Both the position numbers and the translations under genes were made by a program. From the NCBI RefSeq assembly GCF_000315915.1, contig NC_020187.1:1054001-1118000 (forward strand): a stretch of 64,000 nucleotides of DNA. Reading direction: 5' to 3'. A model generated the notes under the pieces. It did not search any database. It had not been told where the DNA came from and worked only from the letters and a program-made list of their open reading frames with translations. Of the stretch, positions 1 to 12,790 are shown piece after piece (position 1 is the first letter of the stretch; the number at the start of each line of letters is the position of its first letter). This stretch comes from Henningerozyma blattae CBS 6284 (Eukaryota; Ascomycota; Saccharomycetes; Saccharomycetales; Saccharomycetaceae).

Positions 1-1400
1 GAAAGGTTCAGATTCTTCAGATTTTATTATATCTTGATTTTTATTTTCACAACCGCTTAATTTGGATAACGATGTTCTAATCATTTTAAAGGTATTATAA
101 AATTTATTAGGAGCAACCGGTAAGGGACCATTGTTGGATTTGGAGTAAACCGATTTGGGCTTAGAACTAGTTTTTGAAGCAGTAATTGTAGTAGCAATAG
201 GAGGATGACAGAGGTCAGTTGAAGTAAGAGTACCATCTGTAGGATTATCTAGCATGGTGTTAGATGGAGAGTTATCATTGAGGATATTATCAAGTTCTTG
301 AAGAAGTTAAGCATAGGCGTCAGAAAGATCATTAAAGTGGTCATCAGAGAAGACTTTATCAGAAGTATCGTTGTCGCCATAAAGAAGAGCATTTGAAAAA
401 AAAAATAGTGAGTATCAAGCAAACTGGGGTCTAATTACTGAATAATAGTTCTGGTTGGTTGTGACCGTATCTGGTGAAATAGGTTGAAAAGTACAGTTTA
501 TCGTTTTACTGGGGAAACCTTTGGTTTCAACAACTTCTTCGATGAATTTAACATATGCGTTAGAACCCTCTATAACGATAGATGATGTATCTGGAATATC
601 AGTAGTATCTGGAGTGGTAACTCCAAGATCATCAGCATTGATGCTGTTATCGATAGTAAGAGTACCACCTACAGCCGAACTAGTTGAATATTAGATGCTT
701 AAAAGTTCATCAAAAATATTGAGCATGGAATCGATTTTAGGAGTAGTTGATTCTCGAACAAGATCATGATTGGAATTATCAAGAATCTTAATATATGCAG
801 GTAAATTCAGTGGAGGAAGAAAATGTATAAGCCAATAAACCACGAGGATATAGTTTACCATCAGTGTCAGCACCATGGATAATAACAGATTGACCGAAGG
901 GAATTTAAATACTAGCATCGAGACCGCTTACGCCAAGCTTTAGCCGAATAGTGTTACTAACATAAAGTAAAAGCAAGTGAATTAAAAAATCTAAATGAGT
1001 TTCGTCATGGAATGCATGCGACAAAGTTCGTTCAATTACTTGGTCAGATTTGGCAACAAATTATAGAGAATCTCTAATGAGAACTATTAACATAGTCAGC
1101 CTCTTTCCAACGCTGAATATAGACACAGAATATTTTGACGTAGCATTGTTAATGACTCGAACACTAAAAGGAGTAGGGTTATTACAATTAAGTGCCTTAT
1201 CTAAAGAGAACCAACGAGTTTTTGATTTTAAGTTTTTCAAATTGATATATATATATATATAATTAATAATTCGATATACTGGAGAAAATTCAACAAGTAG
1301 GTGTCGTGGAACTAAGCAGATAGTATATACTGTATAGGAGATGACCTCATTACTTACTGGAAATATCTTACTTGTTAAGCAAATCATAGAAAGAACAAAA
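1..1400 (-). mobile_element. Ty1/Copia-type pol (integrase region) relic, decayed
   Basis: Read on the minus strand, 800-950 encodes a recognisable piece of Ty1-family integrase: a GLDAS motif (911-925), a stop, then IPFGQ (PFGQ at 890-901) and a PRG motif (839-847), in the order seen in Ty1 (AGLDIS, LPFGQ, HPRG). After a frame change near 816 a second frame continues to position 1 with only three stops (691-693, 415-417, 307-309). It is Ser/Thr/Asp/Asn-rich, like the Ty1 integrase-to-RT linker. Weaker integrase-core similarity reaches about 1390 (an ERTL motif near 1010-1040, KTRW near 1230). Stops and frame changes show it is dead. The reverse transcriptase half would lie beyond the left edge. 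The upper boundary is approximate and no LTR was identified. Confidence 0.72.
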
Positions 1401-1493
1401 CAAAATTCTTGGGGGAAAAGACTTGATGACTGTAAATAACGGCGATATATTAAAAGAAAAAAGTATTTGAACCCATTACAAGAGAAATGCCAA

Positions 1494-1610
1494 GCTAATA
1501 ATAATAATAATAGTAATAATTATAATAATAATAATAATAGTAATAATAATAGCAATAATAATTAGTAATAATAATAATTAGTAATAATAATAGCAATAAT
1601 AATTAGTAAT
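1494..1610. repeat. AAT/AGT trinucleotide microsatellite
   Basis: About 115 bases made almost wholly of AAT with interspersed AGT, AGC and ATT triplets, including a repeated AATAATAATTAGT-like unit. It lies between the transposon relic and tRNA-Glu. Nothing else is recognisable in 1400-2113, which is AT-rich and carries only a short TA run at 2093-2106. Confidence 0.85.
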
Positions 1611-2113
1611 ACAATCAACATAGACATTGAGGTAACAGATAATAATACATAACCTCTACAGAAACGATATCTGTAAGGTAGGCCCGCAATTAATGTATAG
1701 TAACATGAGGACGAATGCTAAAGTGAAAATAATGCGAAAATTGAGGGATTTATGAGCTTAATTTAGTATACAAAAAATATTTCGATGTGATCCTCACACT
1801 TCTAACCAATGGGATTCATAATTCAAAGACCTTCCAAGGTAAGAAATAGAATACGCATTGGAGAAGAGTAACATGCAAATCATAGCAAGTATTCGTATTA
1901 ATAATATCTAAAGTAATATTAATATATAGCATACACTTTGCAAAATTACGTATATAGTTAGGATATACAAGTTTATAGTTGTCAAGACAACAGGTAATAT
2001 TTAATAATAAGTAACACAGGATCTATCAATAGTGGTTTATTGACCAAAATACCATTTACCAGGGCTCACAACCTCAGTGCTATATTCAAAAAATATATAT
2101 ATATATTGAAATG

Positions 2114-2185
2114 CTCCGATACGGGGAGTCGAACCCCGGTCTCCACGGTGAAAGCGTGATGTGATAGCCGTTACACTATATCGGA
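2114..2185 (-). tRNA. tRNA-Glu(UUC)
   Basis: The reverse complement folds as a 72-nt cloverleaf starting TCCGATATAG and ending CGTATCGGAG, with anticodon TTC and a B box containing GGTTCGACTCC. It matches the highly conserved yeast tRNA-Glu(UUC). It has no intron. A run of six T on the minus strand (2088-2093 on the plus strand) shortly after the 3' end can serve as the Pol III terminator. Confidence 0.97.
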
Positions 2186-3278
2186 TTATTATTTCTTGAT
2201 TTTTTCTAATTAAAACAACAATAAAAGTACAAACCAAAAACTATTATATTATTATAATCTTGAATAATTATATACCCAATATACTTCTTTTCTCAATTTC
2301 CTTCATAAAAATTATTACATCTCATTGTATCCTGTTATTTTTCATAGTCACGTGCGTACACCCGCACACATATTCCAGATCGGGTCGGGTAACGTTCACG
2401 CGTCTAAATCGCCACGATACTGGTTATGACCGTAAGTGTTGTCAGTCTCGCCCAGCTGTGTCTGTGTGATTCGTGAATTTACTCCCAGCAATCAATTCCT
2501 TAAGGAATTACACAACATATACTTTTATACAATTAATAATAATATAAGAAAAAAACACTTTATCCTTATATTTATTTATTCAATTATTATTATTTTTTTA
2601 TTTTTTATTTTTTAAAATTTTTTTACAAAAGAACTCAAACTATTATCTAGTAATTAGTACTACCTACTTTCTAATAGTACTATATACTCTGCTTTACTAT
2701 AGGTTAGTATACCCACTAAACGACAAACAAACAATCCCCTTTTAGTTGGTGTTTCAATTACAATTCATTCCAAGGCAAAGACAATAGAATTTTATTCAAT
2801 AGAATTTCATTCGGTTTTATTTATTTGATTCTGACTCACTAATCAAGATAGAAAAGAAATATACAAACCAAGAAAATTGCTATTAACGAAATATATTTGA
2901 TTTGATATTTTTTATTTTTTGTTTTTAATTGCTTTGTATTCACTTCTAATTAAAATCAATTAACTTATTCATTTTTATTTCCATTTCATTTTATTTTATC
3001 TTATTTTTTTGCTCTTTTTTTTCCTTTCTTTTATTGTAAAATATTTATTTCTATTTTCGTTGTTATCCTTATTTTTTTTTTTTATTTAGACTATAATAAA
3101 ATTAAAAATACAAATAAACACATTGATATATAGAAATAATTAATACTCTTCAATAATAATTCATAATCAATAATTAATAATAGTTCAAAAAAAAAGAATC
3201 AGCAAACAACAAGCAAACAACCAGTAGGATAACGTATTAAAAGATCAACTTTTTTTTGATATTGGTACTTTTTTTAAC
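2186..3278 (+). other. Intergenic region upstream of eIF4G
   Basis: About 1.1 kb without a credible gene. The first 300 bases hold a GC-richer factor-site cluster (annotated separately). The rest is extremely AT-rich with long T tracts, typical of a yeast promoter and 5' UTR. No RNA gene was recognised. Confidence 0.7.
2348..2403 (+). promoter_or_regulatory. Cluster of CACGTG, Rap1-like, Reb1-like and ACGCGT sites
   Basis: Within 56 bases: TCACGTG at 2348-2354, ACACCCGCACACA at 2358-2370 (a full match to the yeast Rap1 consensus ACACCCRYACAYM), CGGGTAA at 2386-2392 (Reb1 core) and ACGCGT at 2398-2403. Rap1 and Reb1 sites are typical of translation-apparatus promoters, so a role for eIF4G is plausible, although the cluster sits about 0.9 kb before that start codon. 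Confidence 0.6.
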
Positions 3279-6200
3279 ATGACAGATAATAAAGATCAAG
3301 ATAACCCTCCGTCTAAAACTTCTGTTCAAACAGACGATACCAATGATTCGAATTCCACAGATCATAATGTACAATCAAATGATAATGGACAGGTTCTGAA
3401 ACAACATTACCTTCAGCAACAACAGCAGTACCAAATGCAAATGCAGATGCAAAACGTTATGCAGAATGTAATGCAACAACAGCAGCAACAACAATATAAT
3501 CAGGACTATAATAACAGTGGTCGTATTAATCGGTATAATAATAACAGTGCCTATAGTAGCTCTAATAATAATTACAACAATAATTCGAATTACAACAACA
3601 ACAATTATAATAATTCTAATAATAACTATAATAATTCCAATAGAAGTGGTTATAGAAATAATCAACATAGAAACAATAATAATTCCAATTCAAATAACAA
3701 CAGTAATAGATATGGGAACAATTCTAGGTTGAATAATAGTAATAATTCTAATAATTCTAATTCTAGTAATAATAACAACAACAACAATAATAATAACAAT
3801 AACAAGTATATGAATAACAATAACGGCCAGAGATATCAGAATAATGGGTATAACAATAACAGCAACAACAACAATTCACATGATCACCATCATAACAACA
3901 ATAATAACCGTTCAAATAATAACCAGATGTATAGATCTTATAGGTCAAATGTTTATAATGGTAATAATAATGAAATGACACCAAATGTTCAATGGGGTAA
4001 TTATTATGGTTTTGCTCCAATGTATTATATGCCAACCACTGTGATGAATCCAATGGCAGCAGCAGCAGCAGCAGCCGCAGCATCATCAGGTCAAATGCCG
4101 ACTCATTTAAATATGAATGATATGAATGAAATGAGTTCAAATTCGAATTCAAATAACACTTCAAATGGTGGTTCGTCTAATGGCTCAAATATTAACCTGT
4201 CTAATAGTAATAATTCAAACAATAATAATCAAACTGATCTACAATCACCTGGTCGAACATCTCCACCTCATCATATGCCGACAAAGAAAATTGAAATCAC
4301 TACAAAATCTGGTGAACATTTAGATTTGAAAGCAATGCATTCACAACATGTAAATTCTAAATTGGATAATAACTCAAAAGTTCAACATGATGATAGCACT
4401 ACATTATCAAAAACTAATACAAATAATGACAATGCAAACGATTTAAAACTACAAACTACAATTTCTAATTCAAAGCCAAGTACAGAGAATGAATCTATCG
4501 ACTCCAAACATCAGCCATCCTCTGATGCCAAAATAGATACAAAAGAGGATGCTACTGAACTTGTGGAAGATATTATGAAAGAAAATAAAGAAGATATTGC
4601 TACAAGAACAAGAAAGACATTTTTAGAACAGGCTAGATTACGTAAAGCTGAATTAGAAAGAAAGAGAAAGAATGATATGCCAAAATCATCCTCTGTTGAA
4701 GAAACCAAAAAAGAAAATGGTCGTAAATCTGATGATACAACAGTGGCAATGACTAACGATGCTCCAGAAACCATTAGCTCTTCAGCCAATAACGAAGTTA
4801 CCGCTACTTCAAATACTGAAGGAAAAATAATGCAACAAGAAACGACTAATGATAAAATTGATATTCAAGAAGAATCTAACGTAGATGAAGATAAAATCGA
4901 TAAATCTAAGGACATTGAAAAAAAAACATTGAGTTTTATGGAAAAGATAAAATTAAAGAAACAAAAAGAAAAAGAAAATGAAGAAAAATCGAAAACAACA
5001 CAATCAATTCCAACCAATGATCCAACTCCAAAGACAGTTGAAAATGTAAATACCTTGCAAGAAGTTAAACAAGAAGATATAAATACTGCTGCTGCTAAAA
5101 CTGAACCCCGTTCAGATAACGAAATTTTAAAAGAACCTTTATTATCTAAAGTTAATACAAACACTAAAAAAGAAGTCCGTATTGAAGAACCAGAAAAATA
5201 TGGAGAGAATGATGGTACAGAAAATAATGGTACTATTTTAGCAGTAGATACAACCGGAAAAGATGAAGATACTGAAAAGATTGATATATCTGAAAATAAG
5301 CTGCCTTCAGGTTATATAACTTTCACTGCTTTACTTGACAAATTAAAGTCTGCTAAGCCAATTGATGATATCTATACTTTTAAATATCCATCAGGAATAG
5401 AAAATCCTGCATGTGATTATAAGAGAGAACATATTAAATATTCTTATGGCCCTGCATTTTTGCTACAATTTGAAGATAAAGTCAAAGTTGTTGCTGATCC
5501 TGAGTGGGTTGCTAATGTTAGATCTAAAATTGTTATTACAGATAATATGATGATGAATAGAAGTAGATCCTCAAGAGATACTGGTAGATATAATTCAGCT
5601 AATAGCAATGCTCCACCTACGATGGGTAGCCGTTTAAATAGCGTTAATGAATTTAGAAATTCTTCTATGAGAAATGATGGCAGATCTAACTCTCGAGCAT
5701 CATCAAGGAGAAACACAAGGAGAATGGATGAGAGAAAATCTAATAGAGGCTATACTTCTAGAAGAGATCGTGAAAGAAACGCTGAAAGACAATATACACA
5801 ACAACAGCAACAACATTCCTTTGAACAAAAAGAATCAGAAGAACCAAAGGTTGAAGTGGCTCCTTTAGTTGCATCCGCTAATAGATGGGTTCCAAAGTCT
5901 AGAATGAAGAAAGTAGAGAAGAAATTGGCTCCAGATGGTGTTACTGAATTATTATCCAAAAAGGAAGCAGAAAGAAATATGAAGTCATTGTTAAATAAAT
6001 TAACTTTGGAAAAATTCGAAAAACTTTCTGGAGATATTTTAAATATTGCCAATCAATCTAAATGGGAGGAGAATGGTGAAACTTTATCTGTTGTCATTGA
6101 GGAAGTATTCCACAAAGCATGTGATGAACCTCACTGGTCTTCAATGTACGCTCAATTGTGTGGTAAGTTAGTCAAAGATATAAATACAGATATTGTTGAT

Positions 6201-7097
6201 GAAAAGACACCGGGAAAGAAGGGACCTAAATTAGTTTTACATTACTTAGTTGCCAGATGTCATGAGGAATTTGAAAAAGGTTGGTCAGACAAGTTACCCA
6301 CTAATCCAGATGGTACTCCATTAGCCCCAGAAATGATGTCAGATGAATATTACCAAGTTGCAGCTGCTAAGAGAAGAGGTCTAGGTTTGGTACGTTTCAT
6401 TGGTTTCTTGTATCGTTCTAATTTGTTATCGGGCAAAATGATGTTCGAATGTTTCAGAAGACTAATGAAAGATTTGACAGACACTCCAACTGAAGAGACT
6501 TTAGAATCAGTCATTGAATTATTAACAACAGTTGGTGAACAATTCGAGACCGATAGTTTTACAGCTGGTTCTGGAATTCTTGAAGGTTCTGTATTGCTGG
6601 ATAGTTTATTCGTTTTGATTGGAAAGATTATTGATAAAGAGGAATTATCATCTAGAATAATATTTAAATTAGTTGATATCAAAGAGTTAAGAGAAGAAAA
6701 GAATTGGAATAATGAAAAGAAAAACGATGGCCCAAAGACTATTCAACAAATTCATGAAGAAGATGAAAAACAACGTAGATTGAAGAATGCAAGCATATCG
6801 AAAAATTCTTCCAGACGTATGAACTCAAGCGTAAGTAATAGAAATGCATCGGGAATGAATAGTAATAGAAACCACTCTAGTATGCCTCATAATAATAAGC
6901 ACGGCAGTTCAAGAAGAGATGGACCACAAACATCTAGAGATAATTTTATAACTACAGCAAGATCCACTTCTCAAGGTCGTAATACTCAAAAAGCTGCTCC
7001 ACCTACAAAGGAAAAACCAAAAAAGGTTCCAACTAAAAAGAATATGTTTGCAGCATTAATGGATGACGATGACGATGACGATGAAGAGGATGAATGA
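3279..7097 (+). CDS. TIF4631/TIF4632: Translation initiation factor eIF4G
   Basis: 1272-residue scaffold of the cap-binding eIF4F complex, bridging eIF4E, eIF4A and Pab1 in the cytoplasm. The N-terminal third is very rich in Asn, Gln and Ser with a poly-Ala run (plus-strand 4056-4082). A charged KE-rich middle follows. An eIF4E-binding motif of the form YxxxxL-hydrophobic (YGPAFLL) lies near residue 722, followed by RS/RGG-like basic stretches. A MIF4G domain, which binds eIF4A, covers roughly residues 880-1130, and the tail ends in an acidic Asp/Glu run. S. cerevisiae homologues are about 910-950 residues; the extra length here is mostly the Asn/Gln-rich N-terminus. The ATG at 3279 is the first in frame after an AT-rich leader. 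Which duplicate (TIF4631 or TIF4632) it represents is undecided. Confidence 0.96.
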   Translation: MTDNKDQDNPPSKTSVQTDDTNDSNSTDHNVQSNDNGQVLKQHYLQQQQQYQMQMQMQNVMQNVMQQQQQQQYNQDYNNSGRINRYNNNSAYSSSNNNYNNNSNYNNNNYNNSNNNYNNSNRSGYRNNQHRNNNNSNSNNNSNRYGNNSRLNNSNNSNNSNSSNNNNNNNNNNNNKYMNNNNGQRYQNNGYNNNSNNNNSHDHHHNNNNNRSNNNQMYRSYRSNVYNGNNNEMTPNVQWGNYYGFAPMYYMPTTVMNPMAAAAAAAAASSGQMPTHLNMNDMNEMSSNSNSNNTSNGGSSNGSNINLSNSNNSNNNNQTDLQSPGRTSPPHHMPTKKIEITTKSGEHLDLKAMHSQHVNSKLDNNSKVQHDDSTTLSKTNTNNDNANDLKLQTTISNSKPSTENESIDSKHQPSSDAKIDTKEDATELVEDIMKENKEDIATRTRKTFLEQARLRKAELERKRKNDMPKSSSVEETKKENGRKSDDTTVAMTNDAPETISSSANNEVTATSNTEGKIMQQETTNDKIDIQEESNVDEDKIDKSKDIEKKTLSFMEKIKLKKQKEKENEEKSKTTQSIPTNDPTPKTVENVNTLQEVKQEDINTAAAKTEPRSDNEILKEPLLSKVNTNTKKEVRIEEPEKYGENDGTENNGTILAVDTTGKDEDTEKIDISENKLPSGYITFTALLDKLKSAKPIDDIYTFKYPSGIENPACDYKREHIKYSYGPAFLLQFEDKVKVVADPEWVANVRSKIVITDNMMMNRSRSSRDTGRYNSANSNAPPTMGSRLNSVNEFRNSSMRNDGRSNSRASSRRNTRRMDERKSNRGYTSRRDRERNAERQYTQQQQQHSFEQKESEEPKVEVAPLVASANRWVPKSRMKKVEKKLAPDGVTELLSKKEAERNMKSLLNKLTLEKFEKLSGDILNIANQSKWEENGETLSVVIEEVFHKACDEPHWSSMYAQLCGKLVKDINTDIVDEKTPGKKGPKLVLHYLVARCHEEFEKGWSDKLPTNPDGTPLAPEMMSDEYYQVAAAKRRGLGLVRFIGFLYRSNLLSGKMMFECFRRLMKDLTDTPTEETLESVIELLTTVGEQFETDSFTAGSGILEGSVLLDSLFVLIGKIIDKEELSSRIIFKLVDIKELREEKNWNNEKKNDGPKTIQQIHEEDEKQRRLKNASISKNSSRRMNSSVSNRNASGMNSNRNHSSMPHNNKHGSSRRDGPQTSRDNFITTARSTSQGRNTQKAAPPTKEKPKKVPTKKNMFAALMDDDDDDDEEDE

Positions 7098-9358
<2,261 letters not shown>

Positions 9359-9708
9359 GTATAAAAGTTTTATAGTATTACTATTGTAGTGTTATACAAG
9401 TCTTTTTAACGATGCTTTAGTTCTGTGTATAATAGATGTAAATACGTAAATAAATAGAATACATATACCTTAATGAAAAAAAAATAGGAAATGTTTAAAA
9501 TACCCTAAATATTTTTTATTGAAAAAGTTCAATGATTTAATGGTATAAAATCTGCAACATGATAACAGGTATCAGTAAGGCTTGTCAATATATATGAAAT
9601 AATGCATCTTAAAAAACTATGTTATGAGAACCTTTACTCTTTATAAAGGTTTAAAACAATTTTTTAAAATTGTTGTCACGCATTTATAGTTTTACAATTT
9701 CCTTCATT
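9359..9708. other. Convergent 3' flanks of MET17 and the Gag-like ORF
   Basis: 350 AT-rich bases between two converging genes. No protease, integrase or reverse transcriptase sequence is visible here, which matters because pol would be expected downstream of a Ty gag. No LTR was recognised. Confidence 0.7.
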
Positions 9709-11055
9709 CTACTTTTCACAAATAGAGTGAATATTATTTCTTCTATGCTTCTTTTCTCTTGGATTAATCCTGTTTTTTAAAACAGGCTTCTTACTTCTAT
9801 TTTTTGATTTATATCTTCTTTTCTTGATATTATTCAATTTTGAAGTTGTGACATTAAATGATTTGTTTGTAGAAATTTTCCTATTTTTTCTTACAACTGT
9901 AGTATCAAAATAATTTTCATAATTATTGAATCTATTATAATTTTCAAATGATTTCTTCGAATTCTTTGGTGTTATCTCAATTATTTCTCGTATATCTTCA
10001 ACTATTTTACTGATTGAAATTGTGGTAATATGATCACTCCAAAATTTTACTTTAGGTTCAATACAAAACAAGTTTCTTATAGATGAGCTTATTATTCTCC
10101 GAATTATATCTTCTTTAGAGATGTCTTCTATTCCAAAGAGTAATTGTAGCCCATTTATTGCTTCTATTCTTCTATATAAATCAGGGAAATAAAAATTGTA
10201 ATCAATATTAATTGAGTTTAAAAGTTTTATAATTGTACTCTGCACATCTTTGGGTAAATAATATATTAGGAGCTCGTTGATGGCCTGATGGAATGGGAAA
10301 TAATCATAAAATTTATATCTTTTTGGCAAGATTCTGGGTAATATAAAATGCATTAAGAATTGATGTTCATTAATTTCAATTGGATTAGCTGATGCATAGT
10401 TAAACGGTTTAACATAAACAAAAGTATATAATCCTAATGACTTCATATTTTCTTTGAATCTATTATACCAAATAATCAAGTTAACTACATCAGTATTTTT
10501 TGGATTATTTATATCAACAGGAGCAGGCTCCAGTTTTGATATATTAATTATGTTCGAAGGATTCAAATATCGTTGAAAATAATGAAATGTTGGATCAAAT
10601 ACTTCCCAATGAATTTGGTAAAGATGAAAATTATGGGCGCTTAGACTCTTGATATTCTCGTCAGTTAGGTTGATTTTTAATGAAAAGGAGGTATCTCTTG
10701 GTTCCGATCTATTTTTCTTTAAACTATCAACAGTTAGGCCTGTTCTACTATTTGCTATATAATTTCTAGGCGATAAACTTAAAATCTCATTTTCTTTATT
10801 TTTCTTTGCGCTGTCTGTTTCATTTATTAATTTTAAATCACATACCTCTTGCTGTAATTCTTTTATTTGATTTTTTAAGGCTGATATTGATTGTGAAGAA
10901 GTTAGCATATCACTAGAATTTTTTTTAGTTGGCTTTCTAATAGTTTGTATACGGGTTACTGGGGTATCTAATGGGGTGATAGATTCTTCTGACGCTGAAC
11001 AATAATGAAGAAATGGAGTATTTGAGTTTCTTCTCAAATCAAAAATGTTACTCAT
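9709..11055 (-). CDS. Orphan Ty1-type Gag-like protein (possible domesticated gag)
   Basis: Intact 448-codon ORF, close to Ty1 Gag length (440). Residues 58-80 could form a coiled coil. Residues about 185-365 follow the layout of the Ty1 capsid domain: an aromatic IIWYNRF helix and SLGLY turn (Ty1 NWVKTYIKFLQNSNLG), an EINEHQFLMHFILP helix (Ty1 ITDDELTFLYNTFQIFAP), then PDLYRRIEAI, IIRRIISSSIRNLF and SKIVEDIREIIE, paralleling the Ty1 C-terminal capsid helices. Residues 386-443 are a Lys/Arg-rich tail, as in the Ty1 nucleic-acid chaperone region. No pol follows: MET17 ends 350 bases downstream. No LTR flanks it closely. The family assignment is by eye and identity is low, so a lineage-specific protein of other origin is possible. 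There is no S. cerevisiae syntenic counterpart that I know of. Confidence 0.6.
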   Translation of the reverse strand: MSNIFDLRRNSNTPFLHYCSASEESITPLDTPVTRIQTIRKPTKKNSSDMLTSSQSISALKNQIKELQQEVCDLKLINETDSAKKNKENEILSLSPRNYIANSRTGLTVDSLKKNRSEPRDTSFSLKINLTDENIKSLSAHNFHLYQIHWEVFDPTFHYFQRYLNPSNIINISKLEPAPVDINNPKNTDVVNLIIWYNRFKENMKSLGLYTFVYVKPFNYASANPIEINEHQFLMHFILPRILPKRYKFYDYFPFHQAINELLIYYLPKDVQSTIIKLLNSINIDYNFYFPDLYRRIEAINGLQLLFGIEDISKEDIIRRIISSSIRNLFCIEPKVKFWSDHITTISISKIVEDIREIIEITPKNSKKSFENYNRFNNYENYFDTTVVRKNRKISTNKSFNVTTSKLNNIKKRRYKSKNRSKKPVLKNRINPREKKHRRNNIHSICEK

Positions 11056-12159
11056 TGTTTGACAAATGGTTTTATAAAAAATGGAATAATGAGGGTTTTC
11101 GTTACCATAATGGCATAGAATACTAAGAGGGTATAGAAATATATTCTATAATGAACATCTAATTTAACAGCGATGTATTTTATACAACAAATATTTTTAA
11201 GGGTAGATATAACAATAAGCAAACCCTATCTTAACAGCTCATTGGCAACTAATCTTTTTGAAGCATTATTGGCTTACCACTTTTTGGAAATTCTCAAATC
11301 TATACATTTTCGGTAAATTGTAAATCAATATGGTATAATATTAAAGCATTTTGATCTTTTCTATCTTTAAAGGATGGGGAATTGTGTATGATTATTTTTT
11401 ACATATGTTAAAAACGAATTAAGGAATATTTATATTACCCATTTAGGTTGATTGGCTTCCTTAAAATTGCCTTTTCCAAACAATGAAAAATCTAACTAAA
11501 TATTAAAAAAGGCGTATCGTAATATCCTTTAAGCGCCATCATTAATATCAAGTCGGATACAAAAATGCTACTTAGAAAGGAAAAGTTCTTAAAGCTAACC
11601 ACAAATTTAAAACAAGTTTTATCCTGACAAACATCACAGTTAACATCTATTAAGACTATTTATCTTCTGAGCAATTCATTATAAGAAAGAAAGATCGGCT
11701 TTACAAATCTAAAGTGTAGTAATATAATATAAGACTTTAAGATGTATCTATGTACTACTTCCTTTAAGAGATTTATTGTCTGCGGTATATTATTGGAGCC
11801 CCTCCACCCCCTTTTTTCTCCTGTTCTGTTCCTTATTCATAATCCCATATACCTTTACTTCTAATTAAAACAACATTATCTTAACACTAGCTTACAACTC
11901 TTGATTTCTTTATAAGAGCTAAAAGGTAATTATAGTAATCCAGGTTAAGTTTTTTTTCTTTTAATAACTTGCATGTAGAACTATAAAACATATTGAAATA
12001 AGTTTCATTATTCTAATATTGGCTGTTTAACTTAAACCTTAGTAGTTGACTTTCCAACAATTACTTAGCATCTTTTTGCTGGAGAATAATATAATTATTT
12101 TCTAATTATTTGTAAAAAGACATTTTTATCAAGTGTTTAATTTTCACATGCCTGTTTTT

Positions 12160-12474
12160 TGGTTCATAATCAAGGTATTAGTTAAATAAGGGAAATGTTC
12201 TTTAGAGTTAAAGAACATTTATCAATGGAGCTTGTTTTAGCTTACTATATAAAGAGCATATTTTGTAAATAAATATAGATGTTTATAGAGTATGTAAAAG
12301 AAGTAATCCAAAATTACATCAAAATAAATTATTAAATAATGTCAGACTCTCTTCAATTCCAGTACTTTTAATTGGTAATTTAGTTGATTATGCGCTGCAG
12401 ATTATTGGGATGTGAGGCTCCAAAGTAAAATCTTAAACTCTTTTCCTTAAAAATTGTTGTATTCCAACAAGTAC
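12160..12474 (-). mobile_element. Possible solo-LTR remnant
   Basis: On the minus strand the sequence at 12455-12470 reads TGTTGGAATACAACA, beginning with TGTTGGAATA as Ty1/Ty2 delta LTRs do, and it lies about 0.5 kb upstream of tRNA-Pro, a typical target position. An AT-rich body with TATA-like sequences follows. The other end and target-site duplication could not be defined, so the lower boundary is a guess. Confidence 0.3.
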
Positions 12475-12476
12475 TA

Positions 12477-12556
12477 ACGTGTCAACCAAGACACGTAACT
12501 CATGTGCTGAAGTCCAACCTCAGAAACAACGTGTCCACAATATATAGACACGTTGT
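12477..12556. repeat. Paired inverted repeats built on ACGTGTC
   Basis: Two hairpin-capable palindromes: ACGTGTC (12477-12483) with GACACGT (12490-12496), 7-bp arms and a 6-base loop; and ACAACGTGTC (12526-12535) with GACACGTTGT (12547-12556), perfect 10-bp arms and an 11-base loop. Four copies of one heptamer thus fall in 80 bases. They could be a paired binding site array or part of a degenerate LTR. Confidence 0.8.
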
Positions 12557-12790
12557 CCAGTTGTCATGATGTTATCATGCCAGTCCAATTTGTATATAAA
12601 CTCGTCTAATTCCCATCAATGTCTAACCTTTTACTGGAATTCAAAAGAGTTGGACATTGTTATACAGTGTTTAAGATGTAAAGACGATTGCTTTATTTAG
12701 AAATATATAGTAAATACTATAACTAAAATGAATATATTTCTTAAATAGTGTTTTTCAATATAAAAAGAAAAACACATTTTAAACAATAAG

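Noticed and set aside
3375..4164. Antisense and alternative-frame ORFs over the eIF4G N-terminus
   Set aside because: They come from AAT/AAC codon runs and translate to Ile/Val or Tyr/Cys repeats.
11056..11500. A 5' LTR immediately upstream of the Gag-like ORF
   Set aside because: No TGTTGGAAT terminus or LTR-like block was found in the 450 bases upstream; the only candidate terminus is about 1.4 kb away.
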